A DNA stretch of 64,000 bases from Larix kaempferi (GCA_027924585.1 BSBM01000994.1:14655001-14719000), one strand, 5' to 3'; shown: positions 12,638 through 23,733, counted from the first letter of the stretch. The notes: generated by a model from the sequence alone, not told the origin. Numbers and translations are program-made.

Positions 12638-12650
12638 TGGTATCAGAGCT
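12638..12650 (+). promoter_or_regulatory. Primer-binding site of D (initiator-Met tRNA type)
   Basis: tggtatcagagct directly follows the 5' LTR. It is the usual plant copia PBS complementary to the 3' end of initiator methionine tRNA, where minus-strand DNA synthesis starts. Confidence 0.9.
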
Positions 12651-13004
12651 AGCCTGAAAGAAGGCATGATATGGCATGTATGACACTTGTTGCACTTACG
12701 ATGCTAGGGCTTGATATAGCAAAAAACATTCATCGTAGAAATTTCGCTATAAATCCGTTTTGGTGAAGTTTTCGGATCTGAAATTGTTACAGGCCTAAGC
12801 TAAGATTTCCAGGTATCTTGTGTCCAAAGGACAACCTCTAATTCGTTGTACTTTGTGATTTATGATCTGTACAATATAGGGTTTCTGCCTCTTCCAGATC
12901 TAAGTCAAAATCAGGTGACCTTGGGAAAAAGGTCATAACTTGGGCTAGGAAGCTCCAAATGAAATTTCGTGAAACGTGACAGGTAGTACACAGGCCGAGC
13001 TATC

Positions 13005-13360
13005 TCAGAGAACATTTTCAGAGGCCGAAGGTCAAACAGTGACACGTGGCATGCCATACAAGTTCGCTCTCCTGTATTATCCCATAAATAGGTCACGTTG
13101 CGACACTTGGCATATCTCTCTCTCAAAGAATCCAATTGAGGTCATACCTATCAGGATGGAAATATAACAGGCCTAGATATCTCAGAAAACTTTTCCAGAG
13201 GCCGAAGGTCAAACAGTGACACGTGGCACGCCGTACAATTTCGCTCTCCTGTATTTTCCCAAAACAGGTCACGTTGCGACATTTGGCATAACTCTCTCTC
13301 AGAACATCCAATTGAGGTCAGACTTGTCAGGATGGAAAGCTAACAGGTCAGGCTATCTCA
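13005..13360 (+). repeat. 177-bp tandem duplication in the D leader
   Basis: The block gccgaaggtcaaacagtgac occurs at 13024 and 13201, and the sequence around both (cacgttgcgaca, tctctctc, aattgaggtca) repeats with few changes. A further, more diverged partial unit lies on the flank. Element A has one copy (about 34100-34380, inverted). Confidence 0.85.
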
Positions 13361-13959
13361 GAAAACGTTTTCAGACCCTGTGGATCAAAAATTTCGGAGT
13401 TACACCAGAAACAATCAGGTACATATTTCTGTCAAAACAGAATTATTTTTTGGTACCTTCATTCATGGCTTCCGGAATTTAGGGCTTTGAATAAAGTTGG
13501 AATTTTTGTAATCGGAGACCACGGATGGATGCTACTCATCAAAATAGAAATTTAGAGACCAAGATCAGAATTTTTGGCTGGGTAGAAGGCCGGGTTTGAT
13601 CAGACCCTAGTTCGGGACTTTGATCAGAAAATGGAAAATTAGGGCTTCTGTAAAAATGAGAATTTTTGAAATCTGTGACCACGGCTGGAAGCTCCTCAGA
13701 AAAATAGAAGCCTAGAGCTTTGGATCAAACATTTTGATTGGGTAGAAGAGTGGGCTTCATCAAACCCCAGTTCAGGGTCATGTCCAGTGAATCCGGAAGT
13801 TTCAAAGGCAAAATTGAGGAGTGAAACTTTGCAGTTTTCAAATTCTGAATATACCAGTTTAATCAATTCATAAAGGCGCATATTCCTATCCTATCGGAAG
13901 GTTGAAATTCAAAGTTTGAATTTTTGGGGTTTCTCTGACAAACCCATATCCAGCTCAAG

Positions 13960-14117
13960 GTCCAGTTCTTGCAAATCAAGTGGATTGGGTTAATCCTAGA
14001 AGAAGATGGATTGATCACCTGCATAAGTGAAAAAGTTCATGTCTCAGAGGGAGATGAGGATAAGGCCTTACATAAGAAGATTACAAGCGATCTCGACAGG
14101 TATGACTCATCAAGGTA
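13960..14117 (+). pseudogene. Element D gag N-terminal fragment
   Basis: The frame around 13978-14114 reads WIGLILEEDGLITCISE followed by VSEGDEDKALHKK. This aligns with residues [21 protein letters not shown] and [10 protein letters not shown] in C's gag, the start of a UBN2-type copia gag. Only about 45 residues remain; the capsid core and zinc knuckle are missing. It ends at a splice-donor-like AAG/GTATGT. Element A carries the same fragment at 33394-33527, so the truncation is older than either insertion. Confidence 0.7.
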
Positions 14118-15720
14118 TGTTTCGATATTTGTCCATGATTAAGTTTATGGTATGTTTGTCTTCATGTTATTACGGTTAGTACAATTTTGATTTTAGATTT
14201 GTTGTATCACCTTAACAAAATTATGAATGCATGATAGAAGATATTCATTGGTTAGGGTGTTGACACTTATGATTGTACTAATGCATTATGGTGTTGTATG
14301 AGGTTTATGTTGTCTACTAACATGAAAGGTACACCAAGAGAGACAGATCATGTTCTGGTCCAAGAACATATGATCATGATAACATGAGGACAAAGATTCA
14401 TCCATTGTCATGGATCTCATACAAGATCCATTCACGAGGTATGTATAACTTGGTTTTATAATGGTTAACTTATGAGACATGCAGGTTACTAGCACAAGTC
14501 ACTAAAGAGAACCAAAAGACATTATACAGGTATGTTAGACATAACTAGCTAACATGATAATCCAGGTATGTTTTCCCTATATCAAGCTAGATTCCTACCT
14601 TGGGTTAGGATCTTATACTATCGCGTTGTTGATAATGATTATTCATGAAGTCATAGGTTTGAATAATCATGATTGTATGCATATTATGTTTCTTACCATA
14701 ATTGATGATATGACTAACCAAAAGAATCATGATGGTATAGGTTTGAATAATCACAGGTTTTATGCATTTTATATCTCTTATCTTGATTGATGATTCAACT
14801 AACCTGAAGAGTCATAGGCTTGAGTAATTACAGGTTTAGACATGTTATGTTTCTTATGATTTGACTAACCATAAGAATCCTTGAATGCTAATGCTTATTA
14901 TTTCTGTTTGAAATGATCATGACTATACATGCTTGAGATTATTGTGTTTTAATAGTATACTAATGAATGTATGATTTTATATGAGATCACAAGGATAACA
15001 CATTCATGATACTAATAAGCATGCATAGGGACCAAGGATGAATATGAGTTCAAGAACAGGTAATTCAGGAAGCAAAGATCAAGAGGGAGCACACTCTAGT
15101 TGTTCCTGCAAGAAAGCAAAGGAGCACACTTCAGTAGTTTCTGCAAGGATGCAGATATTCAGAGGGAGTTGATCATCTCTCTACATTTCACAACAGAAAG
15201 GTGTAGAAGAAGCTACCTCAGATTAGGACTCCAGCAGCTCCTGCAAGGAAGCAAAGACTCAGAGGGAGTCCACCCAATGAACAAAGAAAGATAAGTATTT
15301 TAATCATCATTTCTTGCATATTTGTTTGTTTAAATAAAATTGTTCAATAATGTATATATTGATGCTCCTAGAATTAGGTTGTGTATTATGCATATTAGAA
15401 TAATTGCATTGATGAACAGTATACTCCTAATATGCATGGGTAGGTGGCCTATGGCACTGTACAACATTCCATTGCTACTTATCTAGAATGAAACCTCTTT
15501 GCTGACATGTTGGGAGTTGTGCACACTCTTAACAATGTTCTGGTAGAGATTGGAAGGCATCTAGAAAGTTACGAAATATGGATAAATGTTGTATTGAAGC
15601 ATTGGCTAAGATACTTGCATGACTGTATAGCATATTTCTTTATGTGTAAGAATTTGCTCTGAAAACTATGAGATGTTTTCTAATCATGCAATTTAACTTG
15701 TTGTGTAGGAAAGATCGTAT
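14118..15720 (+). other. Non-coding body of D with repeated splice-like sites
   Basis: Holds donor-like AG/GTATGT or similar at 14115, 14439, 14530 and 14566, AG/GTAATT at 15060, and acceptor-like cag or tag sites at 14484 and 15708. Two short blocks (14380-14438 and 14485-14529) join in frame if the segment between them is spliced. 15060-15290 has a coding-like, lysine- and arginine-rich block with repeated gcaaag...gaggga units. No protease or integrase motif is visible where these should lie. Confidence 0.45.
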
Positions 15721-17050
15721 GCCATCTCCTACAAAAGAAGAACTACAACATTTTGTTCCAGCAACAAAGATATCTATTGAAGATATTGAAGATATTAAAG
15801 ATATTGAAGTTCCCAGGATCTGGGATGAAGAAAATGAAATGCCATGATCCGCCGATCATGAAGAATGATGTTTGGGATGTAATCCCAAGACATGAAGGGA
15901 AGTTTGCTATGACTTCCAAATGGAACTATCAGATCAAGTATGTTGCAGATGGCAGCATAGAGAAATATAAAAGTGATGAAATAGAAAATACACCAGATGG
16001 ATTCAAGACAGCTTCCTTGAATGGTGTAGTTGAAGAAGAAGTGTATGTGGAGCAGCCACTTGGTTCTGAGACACATGATAGGAAATCATATATGTGCAGA
16101 ACTTGGTATGGTGAAGATAGATTGATTGCCGACACGCAGCGGAAGCTTACTACCGAGTTCGAGACGAAGAACTTGGGGATGATGCACTATTTTTTTTTGG
16201 CATGGAAGTGTGGCAGAGTGCAGAAGGAATCTTCCTTGGACAAGGGAAGTATGCAGTAGAGATCCTGAAGAGGTTCGGGATGATGGACTACAAGGCTATG
16301 GCCACACCTATGGCATCGAACCTGAAGCGCCTGTGTGATGCTTCATCTGAGCCGATTGATATCACTATGTATCGTCAGATGATTGGGTCTTTGATGTACC
16401 TGACGAACACGAGACCAGATATTTGCTTTGCTGTGAACACATTGAGCCAGTTCCTGACGGATCCGAGGAGTGTTCACCTAGTTGCTGTAAAGCATATTCT
16501 GAGGTACCTGAAGGGTACAATGGATTATGGGCTCAGGTATGAGGTGAATCAAAAGTTTAACCTACAGGGTTATGTTGATTCATATTGGGATGGCAGTGCT
16601 GCAGATATGAAGAGCACATCTGGGTGTTGCTTCAGTATGGGATCAGGTGTGATCTCTTGGTTTAGCAGGAAGCAATCCTGCGTAGCACTGAGTATAGCTG
16701 AGGCAGAGTATGTTGCAGCCTGTTCAGCTAGTTGTGAGGCAGTATGGCTATGGAAGCTACTGTCTGAGTTATTTGATCTCCTGATGGATGCTACTGGTAT
16801 CTTCTGTGATAACCAGAGTTGTGTGAAGCTGTCCGAGAACCCAGTGTTTCATGACAGGTCGAAACACATAGAGATCAAATATCACTATATCAGGGATATG
16901 GTGCAGAGAGGAGCTGTGAAGCTCCTGTATGTTGCGACGGATGAGCAGATTCCAAATGTGCTGACGAAGCCACTAGCCAGGGTGAAGTTCGAGTACTTCA
17001 GAGAGAGGCTTGGCATTCTTCAGATCGAGGACACTTCGAGGAAGAAGTGA
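15709..17050 (+). pseudogene. Element D deleted RT and RNase H
   Basis: Start of RT: MKNDVWDVIPR (about 15858) and KYVADGSIEKYK, then a jump to GFKTASLNGVVEEEVYVEQP. After CRTWYG it jumps directly to EDRLIADT, so the segment bearing the YVDD active site is gone (A still has it). A 9-T run at 16190-16198 shifts the frame; from 16202 a 282-codon frame runs to the TGA at 17048-17050. It covers the connection region (GSLMYLTNTRPDICFAVNT) and RNase H (GYVDSYWDGS, SWFSRKQS, AEAEYVAACSASCEAVWL, FCDNQSCVKL, KHIEIKYHYI). Two changes from the C homologue are notable: DSDWAG is DSYWDG, and IADILTKP is IPNVLTKP. RT is certainly dead. Confidence 0.9.
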
Positions 17051-17159
17051 TGGACACATTTGCTGAAGCCATTCCAAGCATGTTGGAAGGAGGATCCTTC
17101 ACATGGCTGTGGATGTAAGCGCTGGATGATGAACATCAGGATGATGTTCTGGTTTCTGC

Positions 17160-17575
17160 TTGGATATGATCAGTTGGATCATTTTTATGTATGTATGTAC
17201 GCATCATGTTGGATGCTGGATATGATCAGTTGGATCATTTTGTATGCATGTATGCATCATGTTGGATGCTTGGATCATGTATCTGTATATGTATCAGGTG
17301 GATACATTGTATGATCAGGTGGATCATGTATGGTGATATGTATCATGTATTTGTATTTGTATCAGGTGGATACATTAATGATCAGGAGGATCATGTATGA
17401 TGATATGTATCAGGTAGATACTTGGTATGCATCAGGTAGATGCATTGATGATCAGGAGGATCATGTATGATGATGTATTTGTATCAGGTGGATACATTGT
17501 ATGATCAGGAGGATCATGTATGATGATATGTATCAGGTAGATACTTGGTATGCATCAGGTAGATGCATTGATGAT
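17160..17575 (+). repeat. GATCA / GATACAT repeat tract (D)
   Basis: Alternating short blocks, ggatcatgtatgatgatatg and tatcaggtagatac among them, repeat imperfectly, with a larger unit of about 110-120 bp visible twice (17380-17575). It lies directly after RNase H and before the 72-bp array. Confidence 0.8.
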
Positions 17576-17955
17576 CAGGATGATCATAGATGACGAGCTT
17601 CAGGATGTTGCTCCAGATGACATGCAGCAGGATGTTGCAGTGATGATCAGGATGATCATAGATGACGAGCTTCAGGATGTTGCTCCAGATGACATGCAGC
17701 AGGATGTTGCAGTGATGATCAGGATGATCATAGATGACGAGCTTCAGGATGTTGCTCCAGATGACATGCAGCAGGATGTTGCAGTGATGATCAGGATGAT
17801 CATAGATGATGAGCTTCAGGATGTTTCTCCAGATGACATGCAGCAGGATGTTGCAGTGATGATCAGGATGATCATTGATGACGAGCTTCGGGATGTTGCT
17901 CCAGATGACATGCAGCAGGATGTTGCAGTGATGATGATCAGGATGATCATGGATA
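17576..17955 (+). repeat. 72-bp tandem array, five copies (D)
   Basis: The unit begins gatgatcaggatgatcat and ends gatgttgcagt; starts recur at 17642 and 17714 with a 72-bp period. Since 72 is a multiple of three, the frame stays open as a 24-residue repeat (MIRMIIDDELQDVAPDDMQQ...). I regard this as an effect of the array. Copies are nearly identical, so the expansion is recent. A has one copy. Confidence 0.92.
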
Positions 17956-18019
17956 CATCAGGATGATGTATGGTGAGTATCAGGTTGATACTTTGTGGCC
18001 ATGGATCAGGTTGTGCAGA

Positions 18020-18600
18020 TGAGCATGTAATTCGGTGCCCTGGGAGATTTGCAGATGGTCTTTCGAGGTTTTGCCTATGGCATGTAATTCGGTGCCCTGG
18101 GACATCTGGCAAATGCTCTTTCAAGGTTTTGCTCTGGGAGGACATGTAATTCGGTGCCCTGGGAGATCTGCAGATAGTCTTTCGAGGTTTTGCCTATGGC
18201 ATGTAATTCGGTTCCCTGGGATATCTGGCAGATGCTCTTTCGAGGTTTTGTCCTATGGCATGTAATTCGGTTCCCTGGGAGATCTGCAGATAGTCTTTCG
18301 AGGTTTTTCCTATGGCATGTAATTCGGTTCCCTGGGATATCTGGCAGATGCTCTTGCGAGGTTTTGCGATGACCACATGTAATTCAGTGCCCTGGGAGAT
18401 CTACAGATAGTCTTTCGAGGTTTTGCCTATGGCATGTAATTCGGTTCCCTGGGATATCTGGCAGATGCTCTTGCAAGGTTTTGTGGTGAGGTCACATGTA
18501 ATTCAGTGCCCTGGGAGATCCTATAGGTAGAGCTGTGTGCTCGTAACAGCCTCGGATGCTCTTTCGAGGTTTTGTGACGCACGTAAAAGTCCTGAGGATT
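18020..18600 (+). repeat. 57-62-bp tandem array (D)
   Basis: About nine to ten units, each with catgtaattcggt, ccctggga and ctttcgaggttttg; catgtaatt starts at 18024, 18081, 18143, 18200, 18259 and 18316. Two sub-types alternate (gagatctgcagatagt and tatctggcagatgctc). It corresponds to the array at 6640-7210 in A. Confidence 0.9.
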
Positions 18601-18811
18601 CCACAGTATGGCAAGTGATGATGAAGACCTGCAGGTGGTGGGCCTACATCCAGTATGAAAAAGGACTGGCTCTGTAGAACTTCCTATGACGAGTAGAGAC
18701 AGAGATTGGATGAGATAGCAGCAGCAGTGACGATGATGATGACGATGCATCGATGACGATGATCCAGAGAAGAAGACTTGTCTAGCAGATCTGTGTCAAG
18801 AAATACCTTCC

Positions 18812-18825
18812 TAGTTAAGAGGGAG
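18812..18825 (+). promoter_or_regulatory. Polypurine tract of D
   Basis: agttaagagggag lies immediately before the 3' LTR start. It primes plus-strand DNA synthesis. The region ccttcctagttaagagggag resembles C's ccttcttgttaagggggag. Confidence 0.85.
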
Positions 18826-19492
18826 TGTTGATGTATATGTAACTTCGGAATGTATTTCATCTGTGTATTATATATATATTTATTGTACCCTTATAAGAGA
18901 TGTGTTATTCCTCTATAAGGAAGTGTCGTCATGTGGATTGACAAGTGTCGCAAGTGTGTGTACTTGCCTATGGGTTATTAGACCACCTTATTTGGGGTCG
19001 GCCCTGTATAAGTCATGTGGGTCAAAGGGTTATTAGACCACCCTATTGGGGGTCGGCCATGTGGGTCAAAGGGTTATTAGACCACCCTATTGGGGGTCGG
19101 CCCACTCAGCATTATGTTATGTGGTTAAGTTCGAGCCTACATGAGTTAGGTAAAAAGGCAAGTCAAGTCAAGTATAAATAGAGTGCGGGAGGCACTCTAT
19201 TTACTCACTCACTTCTCACACATGCTCTCAAGGAGGAGAGGTGCACTTATGGAGGAGGAGGATTGCTGCTAGGTTATGGCTATCTCTATTGGTTGGTTGT
19301 ATCATTGCTCTATCTATCTCTGAGGAAGTTTTTGGGGTTTTTCACCTTTATGGTTTTCCCCAAGTAAATCTTTGTGTCTCTTGTGTGCTTGCATTATTGT
19401 CTCCATGATTGATATGCTGTAGATATGCTGTACATGTTGTTCTCTCAGTTAAGATCCTAGATCATATTGAAGTAAATTCTGAAAATTTAACA
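18826..19492 (+). repeat. Element D 3' LTR
   Basis: 667 bp, same limits as the 5' LTR and about four substitutions from it (for example ggcaca/ggtgca near 19242, ttattgg/tttttgg near 19331, gatgt/gctgt near 19427). Followed by the TSD taaca. Confidence 0.96.
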
Positions 19493-20641
19493 TAACAGCT
19501 AACTAACACTAATAATACTTTATGCAAACTGAACAGGTATACATTCATCATAATATTACTAAAACATCATTGGTTATTTTATCAGTTAACCTTTAAGATT
19601 TCATTTTGTTATTTTTATGATTACATTTGATCAATCATTCAGGTACAAGGGAAGCTGCTTACTACCACTAACTCCGTGTCAAGGAATACCCAACCCTCAA
19701 CAGTACTAACTATCATATCCTCCCATCCTAACCTACATCCACATCCTCCCTATCCTTCCTCTACTAGTATAACAGTGGATGTCGGACTCATCGACCTGAC
19801 CACATAGAACATGAGAGCGATAGCGTCGGCTGAACAACGGACCTATCCTCCCCTAGCAGGAATCCGACCATCATCATCACAACTACATGGGGAGCGTGTC
19901 TTAGCACGGCCCTCCCACAACCTTGGGTATCATAGGAACATAGGGTGGGAAACACATCCATCCCTCTCAACATACTGGGCCTACGCCCTTATCAAATCAT
20001 ACTCTGCTGCTCTCGAGATTATCGGTCCATGTCATCGTTTCATCAATTTCGGTTGCTAAGGTTTACTGCATGGATAGGTTCTTCTCCGTATACCAGATCA
20101 AGTACTCGGCTATCCCATAGCCCTCGTGTCCTGTAGGTTAGTATTCCGCAAGACACACCTTTTATAACAAGCATTTCCATTGGATCACCAATTGATCCAT
20201 ATCATCAACATCATTTTATTTCATGTCACACTTTCATCACAGGTATGTATGGAATATAATAGTTCTATCAATTTCATCATAGGATGGCATCCATGTACAA
20301 CACCATATATTTTACATTCTATCATTGTCTGATCCATATTGTCAGCATCATTTATTTCATCACATAAAAGCATATTTACCACATCATATATATATATCAC
20401 ATTTCCTCTAGGACGATTATCAAACATACATTGTCATTATGAAATAAAAGAATCTCATGGTAATCATAACTTAATAATTGCATGAATATAGTAACATCAT
20501 TAACACAGTAGCAACACATCATCATGTCTATCATGCCGGAAATATAGTTCACGCTGTCTAGCTGAGTCAAACAGATAACAAGCAATAAAGTGAAAGGTGT
20601 CTAACTCATAAACATGCCTAGTCAAAATATGGGGCGTTACA

Positions 20642-20896
20642 TACACCCATGCTTCAGGAAACTTCGTGCCGAAGTTATGGTCGTAATAATGCAGGGAAAT
20701 TATGAACACATAAACTCTTCATTTCTACAAGTAGCAGGTGTTGGCCATACTTGTTCTACTTAGCTTTGACTTGACCGGATATGTCAGTATTATACCATGG
20801 CTTTGCTTCTTTTATCCCCTGATGTGTATTCTAATAATTAAAGAACCATTTAGATTAATATTTCTATTGAATCCCTAGAATCCCTAAGGTTATAAT
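20642..20896 (-). other. Element B interior, 3' end
   Basis: No coding sequence. On the minus strand this is the segment just before B's 3' LTR, where the PPT should be; gaagcatgggtgta is only weakly purine-rich. It ends with the TSD ataat (20892-20896) of element C. Confidence 0.7.
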
Positions 20897-21383
20897 TGTT
20901 AAGTTTAAACCAAATAGACAAACAAGATCTCTGAAAGAAACACAATCACAAGATAGACACACAATATACCCTGGGAAACCCTCATGGGGTAGAAAACCCA
21001 GCAAAGCTTTCCTCAATAAGATGATCAACCAAAATACAAGATGTGCTCCTTCTCCTTGACTCCTTAGCAGATCTCCTCAACTAGTGCGCACTCTTCCACA
21101 AGTGAGTGAATGATCTAATGAGGAGTTCACCTCCTCTATTTATACTTGACTCCCAACTGACTAAAAGACTAATGGGGCCGACCTCACCTGGAGAAGTCTA
21201 ATAACCCCTAAAATATAACTTCCGGGCCGACCCACACATGGTGGGTCTAATAACCCTAGTTAATACAAACCCCTGGAGGAATAAACATCTCCAGATACAT
21301 GATAGGGTTACCTCGGAGGAATGAACCATCTCCAGAATAATAAAGTACAAATATAATATTCTTTGAAGTTACAATATTCAACA
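20897..21383 (-). repeat. Element C 3' LTR
   Basis: On the minus strand runs from TGTTGAATATTG to AAACTTAACA. TATAAATA on the minus strand lies at about 21137-21144, next to a 6-bp inverted repeat GAGGAG / CTCCTC (21120-21125, 21131-21136). Repeats of the gggttatta and ggccgacc type lie in its U3. The PPT aagggggag (minus) abuts it at 21384-21392. Confidence 0.95.
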
Positions 21384-21529
21384 CTCCCCCTTAACAAGAA
21401 GGATATTATAACAACATCTGCAAGAGCAAGGAGTCATCATATATGATACATCTACAAATCATCAGAAGCTTTCTTCAATTCATCTTCATCAGTAACTCAA
21501 CCAGTTACTGGAACAATGTCGATATCAAT

Positions 21530-21935
21530 CCGATCATCGGCATCGTCATCAGCATCGTCATCATACGATCATCAACATCGCCATCATACGATCATCAGCA
21601 TCGTCATCAGCATCGTCATCACACGATCATCAGCATCGTTGTCACACGATCATCAGCATCGTCATCACATGATCATCAGCATCGTCGTCACACGATCGTC
21701 AGCATCATCATCACATGATCATCAGCATCGTCATCACACGATCATCAGCATCGTCATCACACGATCGTCAGCATCATCATCACATGATCATCAGCATCGT
21801 CATCACACGATCATCAGCATCGTCATCACACGATCATCAGCATCGTCATCACACGATCATCAGCATCGTCATCACACGATCATCAGTATCGTCATCACAC
21901 GATCATCAGCATCGTCGTCACACGATCATATTCCT
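21530..21935 (-). repeat. 24-bp tandem array (C)
   Basis: About 16 units of the type cgatcatcagcatcgtcatc plus acac, with point variants. The 24-bp period keeps all three frames open, giving apparent SHDHQHRH-like proteins that are artefacts. It is the array nearest the 3' LTR. Confidence 0.92.
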
Positions 21936-22014
21936 AGGATGATCAATCCTGCTCCTTTTAGGACATAGGTCCATGGATGATACAATCCAATCTCCAGTTC
22001 TCGGAGACTTCAGT

Positions 22015-22520
22015 CTACGGATCAATTCTGGGACCTCAGTCCGGGGACGATGCAATCCCCTGCCTGTTCATTCAGGACTTCATTTATCGGAGACCCAGTC
22101 TACGGTTCTATTCTGGGACCTCAGTCCGGGGACGATACAATCCCCTACCTGTTCATTCAGGATTTCATTATCGGAGACCCAGTCTACGGTTCTATTCTGG
22201 GACCTCAGTCCGGGGACGATACAATCCCCTACCTGTTCATTCAGGATTTCATTATCGGAGACCCAGTCTACGGTTCTATTCTGGGACCTCAGTCCGGGGA
22301 TGATACAATCCCCTACCTGTTCATTCAGGATTTCATTATCGGAGACCCAGTCTACGGTTCTATTCTGGGACCTCAGTCCGGGGACGATACAATCCCCTAC
22401 CTGTTCATTCAGGATTTCATTATCGGAGACCCAGTCTACGGTTCTATTCTGGGACCTCAGTCCGGGGACGATACAATCCCCTACCTGTTCATTCAGGATT
22501 TCATTATCGGAGACCCAGTC
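22015..22520 (-). repeat. 84-bp tandem array (C)
   Basis: Six units, each with ggttctattctgggacctca, cggggacgatacaatcccc and gttcattcagg; starts at 22104, 22188 and 22272 give the period 84. Copies are almost identical. 84 is a multiple of three, which leaves a long open frame on the plus strand, opposite to the element. Confidence 0.93.
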
Positions 22521-23010
22521 TACGGCTCTCTTTAGGACTGAAAGTCCAGGGATGATCCAATCCCCTCAACTGTCCGCTAAGGACTTCATTCTCGGAGACC
22601 TCATGTCTACGGCTCTCTTTAGGACTGAAAGTCCAGGGATGATCCAATCCCCTCAACTGTCCACTAAGGACTTCATTCTCAGAGACCTCACGTCTACGGC
22701 TCTCTTTAGGACTGAAAGTCCAGGGATGATTCAATCCCCTCAACTGTCCACTAAGGACTTCATTCTCGGAGACCTCACGTCTACGGCTCTCTTTAGGACT
22801 GAAAGTCCAGGGATGATTCAATCCCCTCACTTGTCCACTAAGCACTTCATTCTCGGAGACCTCACGTCTACGGCTCTCTTTAGGACTGAAAGTCCAGGGA
22901 TGATTCAATCCCCTCAACTGTCCACTAAGGACTTCATTCTCGGAGACCTCACGTCTACGGCTCTCTTTAGGACTGAAAGTCCAGGGATGATTCAATCCCC
23001 TCAATCTGTA
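22521..23010 (-). repeat. 87-bp tandem array (C), related to the 84-bp array
   Basis: Units begin ggctctctttaggactgaaa; starts at 22524, 22611 and 22698 give 87 bp; five to six copies. It shares ggagacc, tctacgg and caatcccct with the 84-bp unit, so both derive from one ancestral repeat. Confidence 0.93.
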
Positions 23011-23059
23011 TTCTCATCAATACAAGTACAAGTATCCTCATCCATACAAGTACATAATC

Positions 23060-23640
23060 AATATCTAGCATCAACAGCATGTATACGTCATATATCAAAA
23101 GCATGTATTCTTACTAATACATCTAAAAGCATGTATACATCTGTCATCAAAAGCATGTATTCTCACTAATACATCTATCATCAAATCATATATACATCTA
23201 ACATCAGAAGCATGTATATATCTAGCATGTATTCTCACTAATACATCTATCATCAAAATCATGTATACATCTAACATCAAAAGCATGTATACATCCAGCA
23301 TGTATTCTCACTAATACATCTATCATCAAAATCATATATACATCTAACATCAAAAGCATGTATACATCTAGCATGTATTCTCACTAATACATCTATCATC
23401 AAAATCATGTATACATCTAACATCAAAAGCATGTATACATCTAGCATGTATTCTCACTAATACATCTATCATCAAAATCATGTATACATCTAACATCAAA
23501 AGCATGTATACATCTAGCATGTATTCTCACTAATACATCTATCATCAAAATCATATATACATCTAACATCAAAAGCATGGATATATCTAGCATGTATTCT
23601 CACTAATACATCTATCATCAAATCATGTATAAGTGAAACT
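23060..23640 (-). repeat. 73-bp tandem array (C)
   Basis: Units contain cactaatacatctatcatca, atctaacatcaaaagcatg and tatacatctagcatgtattc; cactaatac starts at 23164, 23236, 23309 and 23382. About seven units. It lies directly after the pol stop. Confidence 0.92.
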
Positions 23641-23733
23641 AAATGAAAATAAAATAGTCCTAAATCTAACTATTTCTAAGTGACTAGGTGAAGTCTCATT
23701 GTTGATGAGACTTGCTTGTCATCAGGAACCATG

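Larger units (their letters stand above)
11971..19492 (+). mobile_element. Copia element D, recent non-autonomous insertion
   Basis: Direct LTRs of 667 bp at 11971-12637 and 18826-19492 with the TSD taaca (11966-11970, 19493-19497). B's other LTR has the unoccupied site at 32156-32160, which proves the insertion. PBS is at 12638-12650 and PPT just before 18826. Interior: leader with a 177-bp tandem duplication, a gag fragment, a body with splice-like sites, a deleted RT plus RNase H, three tandem arrays, PPT. LTRs differ at about four positions, so it is young. It has no complete gag, protease, integrase or RT and must have been moved by another element's proteins. Confidence 0.95.
10621..20641 (-). 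repeat. Element B 3' LTR, interrupted by D
   Basis: Homologous to 30780-33304 in two parts, 10621-11970 and 19498-20641. The only large difference besides D is a short segment near 31240-31285 absent here. The terminus has a small inverted repeat, AGTGCCC ttatca GGGCACT, at about 10624-10643. Confidence 0.92.

Noticed and set aside
17191-17400. Cysteine-rich small frame that might look like a secreted peptide
   Set aside because: It derives from the GATCA/GATACAT repeat tract after RNase H. Similar cysteine-rich frames appear in A's copy of the tract on the other strand.
18020-18600. Regular 57-bp pattern that could suggest repeat-spacer structure
   Set aside because: The apparent spacers are themselves just two recurring sequences, so this is a two-type tandem array.
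18945-19181. Identical small frames in both D LTRs (also at 12090-12326)
   Set aside because: They span the U3 repeats and are duplicated because LTRs are duplicated.
21530-21935. Regular 24-bp repeats resembling a CRISPR array
   Set aside because: There are no unique spacers; the whole unit repeats. It is a tandem array inside a plant retrotransposon.
21973-23169. Open frame of 398 codons on the plus strand, and its neighbours in other frames and on the minus strand at 22504-23004
   Set aside because: It is made wholly of the 84- and 87-bp tandem units, whose lengths are multiples of three, so all frames stay open. It runs opposite to element C.
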